41,677 nucleotides of DNA, taken from assembly GCA_944320665.1 (NCBI GenBank), contig CALUII010000015.1:1-41677 (forward strand), given 5' to 3'. This DNA comes from an uncultured Alistipes sp. (GTDB taxonomy: Bacteria; Bacteroidota; Bacteroidia; Bacteroidales; Rikenellaceae). The notes beneath the pieces are model-generated. The model was not told where the DNA came from and made no database searches. It worked only from the letters and a program-made list of their open reading frames with translations. Shown here piece by piece: positions 1 through 9,290 of this stretch. Each line of letters starts with the position of its first letter. The stretch's first letter is position 1. A program made the position numbers and the translations under genes.

Positions 1-1275
1 CCCGGGGTTGGCTTTGGGGTCCTGCGAGTGAGTCCAGAGGATCTTTATGTTGTTCTGGTTCACGTAATCGGCTTCACCCTTTTCGCCGACGCGGACATTC
101 GAGAATTCGGCGCGGAGGTTGCCGCTGTATTTGTAGCGTTTGACGTAACGCGACTCGGCGTTGGCCTCCCACGAGCCGAGGGTGTAGATACCGCCGCGCA
201 CGGCCAGATCAGCGTAGTCGCCGAAGGTGAAGTAGTAGCCCAGATCGCGCAGGAAGAAGCCGCGCGTCGCCTCTTCGCCGAAGGTGGGCATGAGCAGACC
301 TGATTTGGGGCCGCCGCTGATCGGGAAGAAGCCTTCGGGAATGCCGAGGAAGTAGATCGGTACATCCTCCATCACGAAGTAGGCCGGACCCGTGATGACC
401 TTCTTGCCGGGGATGACCTTGGCTTTGGTCATCTGCAGGTAGAAGTGCGGGTGGTCGGTGGCGTCGCAGGTCGTATATTGGCCGCTTTTGATATTGATCG
501 TGTTATCGGGCATCTTCTTGACGCTGCCGCCGATGAGCCAGCCGTCGCCCTGCTGGGTGGCTACACCCTTGATCTTGGCCTTTTTCGAGGCGATGTTGTA
601 GGTGATCGTATCCATCGTGTAGGGCGAGTCGCTGCCTTCCTGGAATACCGGATGGGTAACCGTTGGCTGACCGTCGACCGTGTCGGCCTTGCCGTAGGCA
701 TAGATCTCCTTGGTCGTCATGTTGATACGCATGAAGTCGGCCTTCAGGTTGCTCGTCTGGTAGGTGACGTCGCCCTCGTTGTAGATGTAGACCGTGTTAT
801 TCTCCATGTCGTAGACCAGCGAGTCCTTGTTTTTGCCCGAGATGATGTCGTCAAGGAAACTTCCGCCTTTCTTCTTGCTGCGTCGGGTGCTGTCGGCCGC
901 AGTCGAGTCGGCACGTTGCCCCAGGGAGTCGGCGGGAGTCGTCAGGCTGTCGGCAAGCGACGGGAGCGTGTCGGTCTGTTGCGTGGGCAGTTGCGAATTT
1001 GCGGCCCGTCTGCGTTCGTCGCGCAGCCGCAGCCGGCGTTCGCGGCGGCTTTCGGCTGCCGGAGCGGTTGTGCGGAGCTCCTCGGTGACGGGGCTGTCGT
1101 CGGTGGGGAGGGCGGAATCACTGCGAAGCGAGTCCGGATGGGCGGCAGGTGTCTGCAGTGTGTCGGACGTGCGGATGCGGGCGAAGGTCCGGAACTCCGA
1201 CGCACCGAATACCCACGGTGCGAACAGCAGGACCACCATCGCCGAAAAGAGATATTTTGCCCCTCTTTTATTCAA
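1..1275 (-). CDS. lptD: LPS-assembly outer-membrane protein LptD, 5' part (continues beyond window)
   Basis: This is the N-terminal 425 codons of an LptD/OstA-like protein, which with LptE inserts lipopolysaccharide into the outer leaflet of the outer membrane. After a signal segment comes a charged, low-complexity stretch rich in S, T, D and R (about residues 30-130). An OstA/LptA-like beta-jellyroll follows, including DNTINIKSGQYTTCD, and then the start of the barrel, including GFFPISGGPKSGLLMPTFGE. The start is uncertain. TTG at 1275 gives MNKRGAKYLFSAMVVLLF, a proper signal peptide with a basic n-region. The first in-frame ATG (1239) would lose the basic residues. The -7 motif at 1375-1368 lies about 90 bases upstream of the TTG. 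The gene is divergent from the amidase gene. The call is firm from the barrel-start motifs; the start codon is inferred. Confidence 0.88.
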   Translation of the reverse strand, partial: MNKRGAKYLFSAMVVLLFAPWVFGASEFRTFARIRTSDTLQTPAAHPDSLRSDSALPTDDSPVTEELRTTAPAAESRRERRLRLRDERRRAANSQLPTQQTDTLPSLADSLTTPADSLGQRADSTAADSTRRSKKKGGSFLDDIISGKNKDSLVYDMENNTVYIYNEGDVTYQTSNLKADFMRINMTTKEIYAYGKADTVDGQPTVTHPVFQEGSDSPYTMDTITYNIASKKAKIKGVATQQGDGWLIGGSVKKMPDNTINIKSGQYTTCDATDHPHFYLQMTKAKVIPGKKVITGPAYFVMEDVPIYFLGIPEGFFPISGGPKSGLLMPTFGEEATRGFFLRDLGYYFTFGDYADLAVRGGIYTLGSWEANAESRYVKRYKYSGNLRAEFSNVRVGEKGEADYVNQNNIKILWTHSQDPKANPG

Positions 1276-1292
1276 ACTTCGCAAAATTTTTG

Positions 1293-1300
1293 TACCTTTG
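1293..1300 (+). promoter_or_regulatory. -7 promoter motif for the amidase-mlaD-mutS2 series
   Basis: TACCTTTG matches TAnnTTTG. No good -33 TTTG is seen at the usual distance. Transcription would start near 1307, with a leader of about 110 bases before the amidase start. It faces the lptD promoter, so the two leaders would overlap by about 50 bases. Confidence 0.5.
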
Positions 1301-1338
1301 CCGACAAGTCGGCAAAAACGACCGGAGCAATGCTCCGG
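1297..1338. repeat. Two palindromes in the lptD/amidase leader region
   Basis: TTTGCCGAC / GTCGGCAAA (1297-1305 and 1308-1316, 2-base centre) is a perfect palindrome that overlaps the rightward -7 motif. CCGGAGCA / TGCTCCGG (1322-1329 and 1331-1338, 1-base centre) is a second one. Each could be an operator or a leader hairpin. On the minus strand both would lie in the lptD leader. Confidence 0.6.
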
Positions 1339-1367
1339 CGGGTTGTAGTTCCGTTTTTTACAGCGGA

Positions 1368-1397
1368 CAAAGATAGGCAAAATTACGGATACACCAA
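1368..1397 (-). promoter_or_regulatory. Bacteroidetes-type promoter for lptD
   Basis: Reading the minus strand, TTGG (-33-like, 1397-1394) is followed by an 18-base spacer and TATCTTTG at 1375-1368. This matches the Bacteroidetes TAnnTTTG -7 consensus. Transcription would start near 1361, giving a leader of roughly 85 bases before the TTG start. Confidence 0.6.
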
Positions 1398-1418
1398 TTG
1401 CTGCAAGGAATAAAAAAT

Positions 1419-2549
1419 ATGCTCTCTATGCTCCGCAAATTGTTTGCATTGTTTCTGTTGTTGATCGCCGTGCCCTTTCAGAACGGAGCCTCGGCTCAGA
1501 ATATTGCACACGGTGTGCGGGTGTTGGTGATCGATGCCGGCCATGGAGGCAAATTCCCGGGGGCGCACTATGCCGGAGTTTACGAGAAGGACCTCACGCT
1601 GAAGGTGGCCCTCAAGTTGGGTAAACTGGTGGAGGAGCAGATGCCCGGTGTCCAGGTGGTCTATACGCGCAAGAGCGACAAGGAGCTCGGGTCTACCTTG
1701 TTGGCCGATCTGCAGAAACGGGCCGACATCGCCAACGAGGCGTGCGGCGATCTGTTTCTTTCGATTCACATCAATGCGGCCGCTTCGACGGCGGCTCGCG
1801 GGGTCGAAACACTCATCATGGGTGAGACCCCCAAGGAGCAACGCTACAATGAGGAGGCGCTTTTCGAGAGCAACCGCGAGGATCTGATCGACATGTCGGA
1901 CGAACGCACGGCTGCCATCGTCCGGGCCTACATTCAGAATCTGCAATTTACCTACGGGAACTACAGCATGGCGATGGCCCGCTGCATTCAGCAGCAATAT
2001 GTCAAGGCCGGCCGCCACGACCGCGGTATCAAACCGCAGTTGTTGCGCGTGCTCTATGCGACCGACATGCCGGGGGTGCTGACCGAGATCGGCTTCCTCT
2101 CGAATGCGCAGGAGGCTGCCTACATGAAATCCGAGAAGGGGCAGAACGAGATTGCCCGGTCGTTGTTTCAGGCCGTGAAAAACTATTCGGCCTATGTGGC
2201 GAAGATGCAGGCCGACAGCGGTGCGGCGACCGCCACCCAACAATCGCTGCAGCGTGTGCCGGAGGCCGAGGTGCCGGACAAGGCGGAGGCTCCTGCAGCC
2301 GGTCGGAGCGGTTATACGATTCAGGTGCTCGCATCGCCCGAACGGGTCCCGTTGCGTTCGGCACAATTCAAGGAGTACAAGGGCAAGGTCAAGGAGTACT
2401 CCGCCGAAGGATCGTCTTATCGTTATAAATATTGCATCGGTTTCTATGCCGAGCGATCCGATGCGCAACGCCAGCTGAAAACCGTACGACGCACCTTCCC
2501 CGATGCGTTCGTGGTGCGTTGCGAGGGGAGCAGAATCGTCCAAAAGTAA
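1419..2549 (+). CDS. N-acetylmuramoyl-L-alanine amidase (Amidase_3) with SPOR domain
   Basis: This is a zinc amidase that cleaves the bond between MurNAc and the stem peptide of peptidoglycan, acting in the periplasm during cell separation or wall turnover. A signal peptide (MLSMLRKLFALFLLLIAV..., cleavage near GASAQ) is followed by the Amidase_3 domain. The motifs VIDAGHGG (first Zn His), YEKDLTLK (Zn Glu), LSIHINA (second Zn His) and LTEIGFLSN (catalytic Glu) are all intact. The C-terminal about 75 residues, from GYTIQVLASP, look like a SPOR domain, which binds denuded glycan at division sites. ATG at 1419 is preferred. An in-frame TTG at 1398 would precede the signal peptide with an odd polar extension. 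The mlaD-type gene starts 6 bases after the stop, which suggests co-transcription. Confidence 0.93.
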   Translation: MLSMLRKLFALFLLLIAVPFQNGASAQNIAHGVRVLVIDAGHGGKFPGAHYAGVYEKDLTLKVALKLGKLVEEQMPGVQVVYTRKSDKELGSTLLADLQKRADIANEACGDLFLSIHINAAASTAARGVETLIMGETPKEQRYNEEALFESNREDLIDMSDERTAAIVRAYIQNLQFTYGNYSMAMARCIQQQYVKAGRHDRGIKPQLLRVLYATDMPGVLTEIGFLSNAQEAAYMKSEKGQNEIARSLFQAVKNYSAYVAKMQADSGAATATQQSLQRVPEAEVPDKAEAPAAGRSGYTIQVLASPERVPLRSAQFKEYKGKVKEYSAEGSSYRYKYCIGFYAERSDAQRQLKTVRRTFPDAFVVRCEGSRIVQK

Positions 2550-2555
2550 TTCGAA

Positions 2556-3575
2556 ATGATGATGAAGAGAGAGGTTAAAATCGGCTTGTTTGCCGTGGCG
2601 ATGATCGGCTGTGCGTGGGCCGGTATCCGCTTTCTGAGCGGTATCGACATCTTCAGCCGCAGCAACGTATATTATGCAGCCTATGATCAGATTTCGGGCG
2701 TGCAGACAGCGTCCCCGGTGATGATCCGCGGCGTGAAGGTCGGAACGGTGACCGAGATCCGTTTCGATCCGACGCAGAGTGACAAGGTGATCGTGCAGCT
2801 GACCGTGAAGCGGCAGATCCCGGTCCCGAAGGATTCCGAAGCACGTATCGTGAGTGGAAGCATCATGGGCGCCAAGACCATCGATATCGAGTTGGGCCAC
2901 GAAAGCGTCTGCCTCGAGAGCGGCGATACGTTGCGGTCGAGCCGCAACCGCGATCTGATGGATGTGGCCGGTTCGGAACTCGATTTCTTCAAACAGCGCG
3001 TAGCCATGCTGACCGACGATATTTCACGGACGCTGGGCAATATCAATACGTTGCTCGAAACCAATGCCGCCCATCTGAACGGTACGATCAGCCACATCGA
3101 CGGCATTACGGGCAATGTGGATCTCCTGCTGGCTGCCGAGCGGGAGGATCTGGAGCGCGCGGTGCGTAATCTGGCCAACTTCACCCAGACTCTCAACGAC
3201 AACGGCGAACGCCTCGACAGCATCATGGGCCACATGAATACGCTGACGGCTCAACTCTCCGATCGCGAATTTACGGAGAATCTGACCGGTGCCGTCGAGC
3301 AGTTGAACCTCATCCTGACCGGCATCCACGAGGGAGAAGGCACGGTGGGCAGTCTGATGAATGATGAGGCACTCTATCGTTCACTGGCGGAGGCGAGTGC
3401 CAATCTGTCGACGTTGTTGGCCGACCTCCAGGAGCATCCGGGACGTTATGTCCATTTTTCGCTTTTCGGCCGCAGTGAGGCCAAGGAGCAGGAGCGCGCC
3501 CGGAAACTGGCTGACAAGGAGGCCAAACGGGCCGAGCGCGACTCGATCCGTGCCGCGCGGCAGGCGGCTGACTGA
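2556..3575 (+). CDS. mlaD: MCE/MlaD family lipid-transport protein
   Basis: This is a substrate-binding component of an Mla-type phospholipid ABC transport system, anchored in the inner membrane and facing the periplasm. The N-terminus has one membrane helix (about residues 8-26), followed by the MCE domain with YDQISGVQTASPVMIRGVKV and the GxxxGxVxxI-type VKVGTVTEIRF segment. A long helical region (about 140-290) follows, probably coiled coil, and the charged C-terminus is rich in K, R, E and A. The length of 339 residues is usual for Bacteroidetes MlaD-like proteins. Three successive ATG codons open the frame and the first is used. No mlaE or mlaF is present in the window, so the permease and ATPase must be elsewhere. 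Confidence 0.9.
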   Translation: MMMKREVKIGLFAVAMIGCAWAGIRFLSGIDIFSRSNVYYAAYDQISGVQTASPVMIRGVKVGTVTEIRFDPTQSDKVIVQLTVKRQIPVPKDSEARIVSGSIMGAKTIDIELGHESVCLESGDTLRSSRNRDLMDVAGSELDFFKQRVAMLTDDISRTLGNINTLLETNAAHLNGTISHIDGITGNVDLLLAAEREDLERAVRNLANFTQTLNDNGERLDSIMGHMNTLTAQLSDREFTENLTGAVEQLNLILTGIHEGEGTVGSLMNDEALYRSLAEASANLSTLLADLQEHPGRYVHFSLFGRSEAKEQERARKLADKEAKRAERDSIRAARQAAD

Positions 3576-3607
3576 CCTCGCGATCCGCTGTTTCTTTCGA
3601 TTGACTG

Positions 3608-6112
3608 ATGATCTATCCTGTAAACTTTGAACAGAAGGTCGGCTTCGACCGTTTGAGGGAGCAGGTGGCTGCCTTGTGCACGCTTGCCTCGGCGCGCGAA
3701 CGCCTCGCGCAAGAGACCTTTACGGACGATGCCGATGCCATCATGCGCCGGCAGTCACTGGCCGACGAGATGCGTCTGGCGACGCAGATGGAACCCGATT
3801 TCCCCGATGCGGAGTTTGCCGACATCGGGGCTGTTGTTTCGAAAATCCGCATCGAAGGGGCGTTTCTCGATACGGAGGAGGTCGTGCTGTTGCGCCGTGC
3901 GTTGGGCGCGGCCGGAGCATTGGTCCTCTTCTTGCGTGCGAAGGGCCCCGAACGCTATCCCTACCTGACGCAGCGCAGTGAGGGGGTGGAGGATTTCCCC
4001 GAGATCCTGCATGACATAGACCTCCTCATCGACGAATTCGGCAAGGTGCGCGACAATGCCTCACCGGAACTCTACTCGATCCGTCGGTCGATTCGCGAGC
4101 GCGAAGGGCAGGCGGCCAAACGCTTGCAGGCCGTACTGGCCGCCGCAAAGAGTGCCGGCATCGTCGAGAGCGATGCGCAGCTCTCGATCCGCGACGGCCG
4201 GCCGGTAATTCCGGTGGCGGCAGCCAACAAACGCAAGTTGCAGGGATTCATTCACGACGAATCGGCCACGGGACGCACCTTCTACATCGAGCCGGTCGAG
4301 GTGGTCGAACTCAACAACGAACTCAAGGAGTTGGAGTATGCCGAACGACGTGAGATCGTGCGCATACTCACCCTCTTTACGGATCGTATCCGTCCCGAGG
4401 CCGACCGGCTGGCCGTAGTGGACGACTATCTGGCCGACGTTGACATGCTCCGGGCCAAGGCTCGGTGGGCCGCAGCCAACGGATGCGGCAAGCCGATCCT
4501 CTCGACCGATGACCGTCTGGTGTTGCGCAATGCGCGCCATCCGCTGCTGGCACAGACGCTGCGTGCGCAGGGACGTGAGATTGTCCCCCTCGACCTGCAG
4601 CTCGACCGGTCGAAACACCTGCTTGTGATCTCCGGCCCGAATGCCGGCGGAAAGTCGGTCTGTCTGAAGACGACGGGTATTGTACAATATATGTTCCAGT
4701 GCGGTTTTCCGGTTCCCTGTTCCGAGGTGTCGGAGTTGCCCGTTTTCCGGAACCTCTTCATCGACATCGGTGACGAACAGTCGATCGACGACGATCTGTC
4801 GACCTACTCGTCGCATCTGCGCAACATGAAGCAGATGCTGGCCGGGGCGTCGGACCGCACGCTGGTGCTGATCGACGAGTTCGGTTCGGGTACCGAGCCG
4901 ACGATCGGCGGTGCGATTGCCGAGGCGATTCTTGAGCGTTTGCTCGAACGGGGATGCTATGGAATCATCACGACCCACTATGCCAACATCAAATACTATG
5001 CGTCGAACACCGAGGGCATTGCCAACGGTGCGATGATGTTCGACGTGCAGAACATACGTCCGTTGTTCCGGCTCGAGATCGGCAAGCCGGGCAGTTCGTT
5101 TGCGGTGGAGATTGCCCGCAAGATCGGTCTGCCCGAGGAGATCATCCGCTCGGCGAGCGAGAAGGCGGGCAGTGACCACATCAACATTGAGAAACAGTTG
5201 CGCGAGATTGCACGCGATCGCCGCTATTGGGAGCAGAAGCGCGACCGGATCCGTCTGACCGACCGCAAGGTCGAGGAGTTGGAACGCACGTATGCCGAGC
5301 AACTGTCGAAGATCCGGGCCGAGCGGGCCGAGATCCTGCGCCGTGCCAAGGAGGAGGCGCAACAGTTGGTGGCCGAGGCCAACAAGCAGATTGAGAATAC
5401 GATCCGTACGATTCGTGAGGCGCAGGCCGAGAAGGAGCTGACGCGTCTGGCACGCAAGGAGCTGGATGAGTTCCGCGAACGGACCGAGCAGGCCGATACG
5501 GTGTCGCCCGAGCGTGAGGCCGAGGTTCTGCGCGAGATGGAACGTATCGAACGCCGCCGCCAGCGGCGCGAGGAGCGTCGCGGTCAGCGCGACGAGGCGA
5601 AGTCGCAGCCGTCAGCCGCACCCGAACCGCCCAAACCGCGTGAAGTTACTGTGGGTGCGAAGGTTCGCATGGCGGGGCAGGAGATGGTTGGCGTCGTGCA
5701 GTCGGTCAAGGGCGGAAAGGCTCAGGTGGCCTTCGGACAGATCCTGACGATGGTCGACAAGGCGCGTCTCACGGTGGTTTCGAACAGCGAGTACCGCGAG
5801 GCGACCCGTCCGCAGACGGCACGTACGGTGGTGTCGGTCGATGTGGCGGCGCGCAAGCTTCGTTTCCGCGACCACATCGACGTGCGCGGCATGCGCGCGG
5901 CCGAGGCCGTGGAGGCGGTGCAGGATCTGGTCGACGATGCGTTGATGGTGGGTGTAAGTACCGTGACCATCCTCCACGGCAAGGGAACGGGAGCCCTCAA
6001 GGAGGAGATCCGGCGCTATCTGCGTACGGTGCCCGAGGTGGCTTCGGTGGCTGACGAACATGCCGACCGTGGCGGTGCGGGCATCACGATCGTTACGTTC
6101 CGGACGGAATAG
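3608..6112 (+). CDS. mutS2: Endonuclease MutS2
   Basis: This is a MutS-family ATPase of the MutS2 branch, which lacks the mismatch-recognition domain. Members act on recombination intermediates or on collided ribosomes, depending on the organism. The order is: core/lever helices with ESATGRTFYIEP (the family signature), ATPase domain with Walker A GPNAGGKS (about residue 344) and Walker B LVLIDEFGSGTEP (about 420-432), a long coiled coil (about 520-680), a KOW-like segment and a C-terminal Smr nuclease domain (about 755-834). The Smr domain has IDVRGMRA and LHGKGTGAL. The length of 834 residues is normal. The start MIYPVNFEQKVGFD is typical of Bacteroidetes members. It lies 32 bases after the mlaD-type gene. 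Confidence 0.96.
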   Translation: MIYPVNFEQKVGFDRLREQVAALCTLASARERLAQETFTDDADAIMRRQSLADEMRLATQMEPDFPDAEFADIGAVVSKIRIEGAFLDTEEVVLLRRALGAAGALVLFLRAKGPERYPYLTQRSEGVEDFPEILHDIDLLIDEFGKVRDNASPELYSIRRSIREREGQAAKRLQAVLAAAKSAGIVESDAQLSIRDGRPVIPVAAANKRKLQGFIHDESATGRTFYIEPVEVVELNNELKELEYAERREIVRILTLFTDRIRPEADRLAVVDDYLADVDMLRAKARWAAANGCGKPILSTDDRLVLRNARHPLLAQTLRAQGREIVPLDLQLDRSKHLLVISGPNAGGKSVCLKTTGIVQYMFQCGFPVPCSEVSELPVFRNLFIDIGDEQSIDDDLSTYSSHLRNMKQMLAGASDRTLVLIDEFGSGTEPTIGGAIAEAILERLLERGCYGIITTHYANIKYYASNTEGIANGAMMFDVQNIRPLFRLEIGKPGSSFAVEIARKIGLPEEIIRSASEKAGSDHINIEKQLREIARDRRYWEQKRDRIRLTDRKVEELERTYAEQLSKIRAERAEILRRAKEEAQQLVAEANKQIENTIRTIREAQAEKELTRLARKELDEFRERTEQADTVSPEREAEVLREMERIERRRQRREERRGQRDEAKSQPSAAPEPPKPREVTVGAKVRMAGQEMVGVVQSVKGGKAQVAFGQILTMVDKARLTVVSNSEYREATRPQTARTVVSVDVAARKLRFRDHIDVRGMRAAEAVEAVQDLVDDALMVGVSTVTILHGKGTGALKEEIRRYLRTVPEVASVADEHADRGGAGITIVTFRTE

Positions 6113-6178
6113 CGTGTGAGAGCAACGGCCGGACGGCGCGATGGATGTTTCGGACGGCCGATGAGATAGAAATATAAG

Positions 6179-8554
6179 ATGAAGTACGAACTTTCGGAAA
6201 TCGCGCACCTTTGCGGCGGCTGCCTGGCGGGGTGCGACTCCACGGTGGAGTCGGTGGTGACCGACAGCCGTTCGCTGACGTGCGAACTGGGTGTGGCACC
6301 GCTTTTTGTGGCCATGCACGGTGCGAACCACGATTCGCACGAGTTCATTCCCGAGATGCGCCGTCGCGGCGTGCGGGCCTTCCTGGTGGAGCGGGCCCCC
6401 GAACCCGAATGGTTAGGTGAGGGGTGCGGTTTCGTGCAGGTGGACAATGCGTTGCAGGCGTTGCAGCGGCTGGCGGCTGACTGGCGCGACCGCTTCCGCG
6501 GTACGGTGGTCGGGATCACCGGTTCGAACGGCAAGACCATCATCAAGGAGTGGATTGCCGAGGAGGCGCCGGCCGGCGTGCGGCTCTACCGTTCGCCCAA
6601 AAGCTATAATTCGCAACTGGGGGTGCCTCTGTCGCTGCTGATGCTCGAAGGAACGGAGGAAGTGGCCCTCATCGAGGCGGGGATATCGCAGCCAGGCGAA
6701 ATGGAGCGCCTCGAACGGATGATTCGTCCCGATGTGGCGATCTTCACATCGATCGGCGATGCCCATCAGGAACATTTCGACTCTTTGGCCCGGAAGTGCG
6801 AAGAGAAGATGCTCCTGGCACGCGGTGCCCGCACGATCATTTACCATGCCTATTACGAACCGCTGGCCGGAATGATCGAGCGTACGTATGCCGACCGCCG
6901 GCTGGTTGATGCGGCCCGTTACGGCGGTACGCCTGCGGCGACGGGCGGTGAGGCCATGCACCGCAACGGTCAGATCGTCGAGGCGTTCTGTGCGGCGATG
7001 GGTTGGCCGGCGCCGTCGTTCCGGTGCGAGCCCTCGGTCGCCATGCGCCTCGAGGTGAAGGACGGCATCAATGACTCGATTCTGGTGGATGATGCCTACA
7101 ATCTGGATATCAATTCGCTGGCCCTGGCGCTGGATTACCTGCACACGGTGGCGGCCGGACGTCCGAAGACGCTCGTGTTGTCCGACATCGTGCAGAGCGG
7201 TCTGACGGATGACGAACTCTACGGAAAGGTGGCGGCGATGGTCGCCCGGGCCGGAATCGACAAACTGATTGGCATCGGTCCGCGTATTCGGGCGCATGCT
7301 GCGGTGTTCGCGTGCGAGAAGCAGTTCTTTGCCACGGCCGATGAGTGTGCGGCGCGTATCGTGCGTGACGATGTGGCGGGACACGCCTTGTTGCTCAAGG
7401 GCGCGCGCGAGTTTCGCTTCGAGAAGTTGTCGCACGCGCTCGAACGCAAGAGTCACACGACCATTCTGGAGGTCGATCTCGATGCCATGACCCATAACCT
7501 CAATTACTTCCGGTCGAAATTGCGCTTCGGCACGAAGCTCGTGGCGATGGTCAAGGCCGGCAGCTACGGTGCCGGCGACTTCGAGGTGGCCCAACTCCTG
7601 CAACACGAAGGGGTCAGCTACCTGGCCGTGGCTTTTGCCGATGAGGGGGTCCTGTTGCGTGAGCGGGGCATCACGATGCCCATCGTGGTGCTCAATGCCG
7701 ACGCCGGCAGTTTCCCGCTGATGGTGGCCAACCGACTCGAACCCGAGATTTACAGTTTCCATTCGCTCGAGGATTTTGTCGCAGCGGTCGAGCGGGCCGA
7801 TGAGACACACTATCCGATTCATATCAAACTCGATACGGGCATGCACCGCCTGGGCTTCCTCGAGGAGGAGTTGCCGCGACTGGGCGAATTGCTGCGTGAT
7901 TCGCGGCGCGTGCAGGTAGCTTCGACCTTCTCACACCTCAATTGCTCGGACATGCCCGAGGAGGACGAATATACGCGGGCGCAGATCGCCCGCTTCGACC
8001 GGATGAGCAGTACGCTGGCTGCGTTGTTGCCCTACCGCATCCTGCGCCATACGGCCAATTCGGCTGCGATCGAGCGCTTCCCCGAGGCACAGTTCGACAT
8101 GTGCCGTCTGGGCCTGGGGCTCTATGGCTTCGGCTATTGCCACAATGCGGCGTTGCGCCCCGTATCGACGCTGCGCACGCGCATCGTGCAACTCAAGCGT
8201 CTGCCTGCGGGTGAGACCATCGGGTATGGACGGGCCGGGCGCCTCACACGCGAGTCGCTGATTGCCACGGTGCCCATCGGCTATGCTGACGGACTGGATC
8301 GCCGTCTCGGATGCGGCCGGTGGTCCATGTTGGTCGGCGGACGTCCGGCACCGATTGTCGGAAGGGTATGTATGGACAGCTGCATGCTTGATGTGACCGA
8401 TGTGACCGGTGTACAGGAGGGTGACGAGGCGGTTGTCTTCTCGCCCGTGGCAGGCAACGACCTCGAAACCATGGCCCGGTTGCTCGAGACGATTCCCTAC
8501 GAGATCATGACTTCGGTCTCGTCGCGCGTGAAGCGCATCTACCTCAAAGAATAG
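6179..8554 (+). CDS. murF-alr: Bifunctional MurF ligase / alanine racemase fusion
   Basis: This is a fused enzyme of peptidoglycan precursor synthesis. The N-terminal half (about 1-430) is a UDP-MurNAc-tripeptide:D-Ala-D-Ala ligase with the ATP-binding loop GITGSNGKT (about 112-120). The C-terminal half (about 435-791) is a PLP-dependent alanine racemase with the PLP lysine in AMVKAGSYGAG (K459) and the second catalytic tyrosine in PIGYADGLDRRLG (about 701). The fusion supplies D-alanine and uses its dipeptide in one polypeptide and is common in Bacteroidetes. The racemase motif reads KAGSYGAG rather than the usual KANAYGHG. MurF fusions in this phylum often depart from the KANAYGHG form, so activity is still expected. 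It acts in the cytoplasm. The gene lies 66 bases after mutS2 and in the same direction. Confidence 0.95.
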   Translation: MKYELSEIAHLCGGCLAGCDSTVESVVTDSRSLTCELGVAPLFVAMHGANHDSHEFIPEMRRRGVRAFLVERAPEPEWLGEGCGFVQVDNALQALQRLAADWRDRFRGTVVGITGSNGKTIIKEWIAEEAPAGVRLYRSPKSYNSQLGVPLSLLMLEGTEEVALIEAGISQPGEMERLERMIRPDVAIFTSIGDAHQEHFDSLARKCEEKMLLARGARTIIYHAYYEPLAGMIERTYADRRLVDAARYGGTPAATGGEAMHRNGQIVEAFCAAMGWPAPSFRCEPSVAMRLEVKDGINDSILVDDAYNLDINSLALALDYLHTVAAGRPKTLVLSDIVQSGLTDDELYGKVAAMVARAGIDKLIGIGPRIRAHAAVFACEKQFFATADECAARIVRDDVAGHALLLKGAREFRFEKLSHALERKSHTTILEVDLDAMTHNLNYFRSKLRFGTKLVAMVKAGSYGAGDFEVAQLLQHEGVSYLAVAFADEGVLLRERGITMPIVVLNADAGSFPLMVANRLEPEIYSFHSLEDFVAAVERADETHYPIHIKLDTGMHRLGFLEEELPRLGELLRDSRRVQVASTFSHLNCSDMPEEDEYTRAQIARFDRMSSTLAALLPYRILRHTANSAAIERFPEAQFDMCRLGLGLYGFGYCHNAALRPVSTLRTRIVQLKRLPAGETIGYGRAGRLTRESLIATVPIGYADGLDRRLGCGRWSMLVGGRPAPIVGRVCMDSCMLDVTDVTGVQEGDEAVVFSPVAGNDLETMARLLETIPYEIMTSVSSRVKRIYLKE

Positions 8555-8573
8555 AACCTCCAAACACGACTCC

Positions 8574-9290
8574 ATGTACGGAACCCTCTATCTGATACCC
8601 TGTCCCATTTCGGCCGAGACCGAGCCGTGGGACGTGTTGCCCGCCGCAAACCGCGAGGTGATCGACCGCCTCGACTACTTCATCGTCGAGAATACGCGGT
8701 CGGCCCGCCGTTTCCTGTCGCGTGCCGGCGTGGCGCGGCCAATCGACACGCTTGAGTTTCGTGAACTCAACGAACACAACACGGCTTTTGAACGCGAGGT
8801 TGAGGCGCTGGTCGAACCGCTGCTGACGGGACGTTCGGCCGGTGTGATCTCCGAGGCCGGTGTGCCGGGAGTGGCCGATCCGGGGGCGGCGGTTGTGGCG
8901 GTGTGCCACCGCAAGGGAATCCGCGTCGTGCCGCTCGTGGGACCGTCGTCCATTCTGTTGGCCCTCATGGCTTCCGGACTTAACGGACAATCGTTTGCCT
9001 TCAATGGCTACCTGCCCGTGAAACCGCCGGAGCGGGCGCGGGCCATCCGGGCGTTGGAGCGTCGGGCGCTGACGGAGCGGCAGTCGCAACTCTTTATCGA
9101 GGCGCCGTACCGTAACGACAAACTCTTCACGCAACTCATCGAGGTGTGCGCCCCGGAGACAAAACTTACGGTGGCGGTCGACCTGACGGCTCCGACCGAG
9201 CTGATACGGACACGTACGGTGGCCGAATGGCGTCGTGTGAAAGCACCCGAGTGGAATAAGCGTCCCGCCATCTTCATTTTAGGTATATAA
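8574..9290 (+). CDS. SAM-dependent methyltransferase, RsmI-like (tetrapyrrole methylase fold)
   Basis: This protein resembles RsmI, the 16S rRNA 2'-O-methyltransferase of C1402, and belongs to the tetrapyrrole methylase superfamily. Visible family motifs are GTLYLIPCPI at the N-terminus, IVENTRSARRFL, the glycine-rich SEAGVPGVADPGA, and the SAM-site segment VVPLVGPSSILLALMASGLN followed by FAFNGYLP. At 238 residues it is shorter than the roughly 280 of E. coli RsmI and lacks the C-terminal extension. Bacteroidetes often carry such a short form in addition to full-length RsmI, so rRNA may not be its true target. It lies 19 bases after the MurF-Alr gene. Confidence 0.85.
   Translation: MYGTLYLIPCPISAETEPWDVLPAANREVIDRLDYFIVENTRSARRFLSRAGVARPIDTLEFRELNEHNTAFEREVEALVEPLLTGRSAGVISEAGVPGVADPGAAVVAVCHRKGIRVVPLVGPSSILLALMASGLNGQSFAFNGYLPVKPPERARAIRALERRALTERQSQLFIEAPYRNDKLFTQLIEVCAPETKLTVAVDLTAPTELIRTRTVAEWRRVKAPEWNKRPAIFILGI

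Noticed and set aside
445-1413. Open frame on the plus strand across the lptD region
   Set aside because: It contradicts the LptD translation on the minus strand and runs through both promoter motifs.
6113-6178. CGGCCG repeats between mutS2 and murF-alr as a hairpin
   Set aside because: Only six bases pair with a long loop in GC-rich sequence; not convincing.
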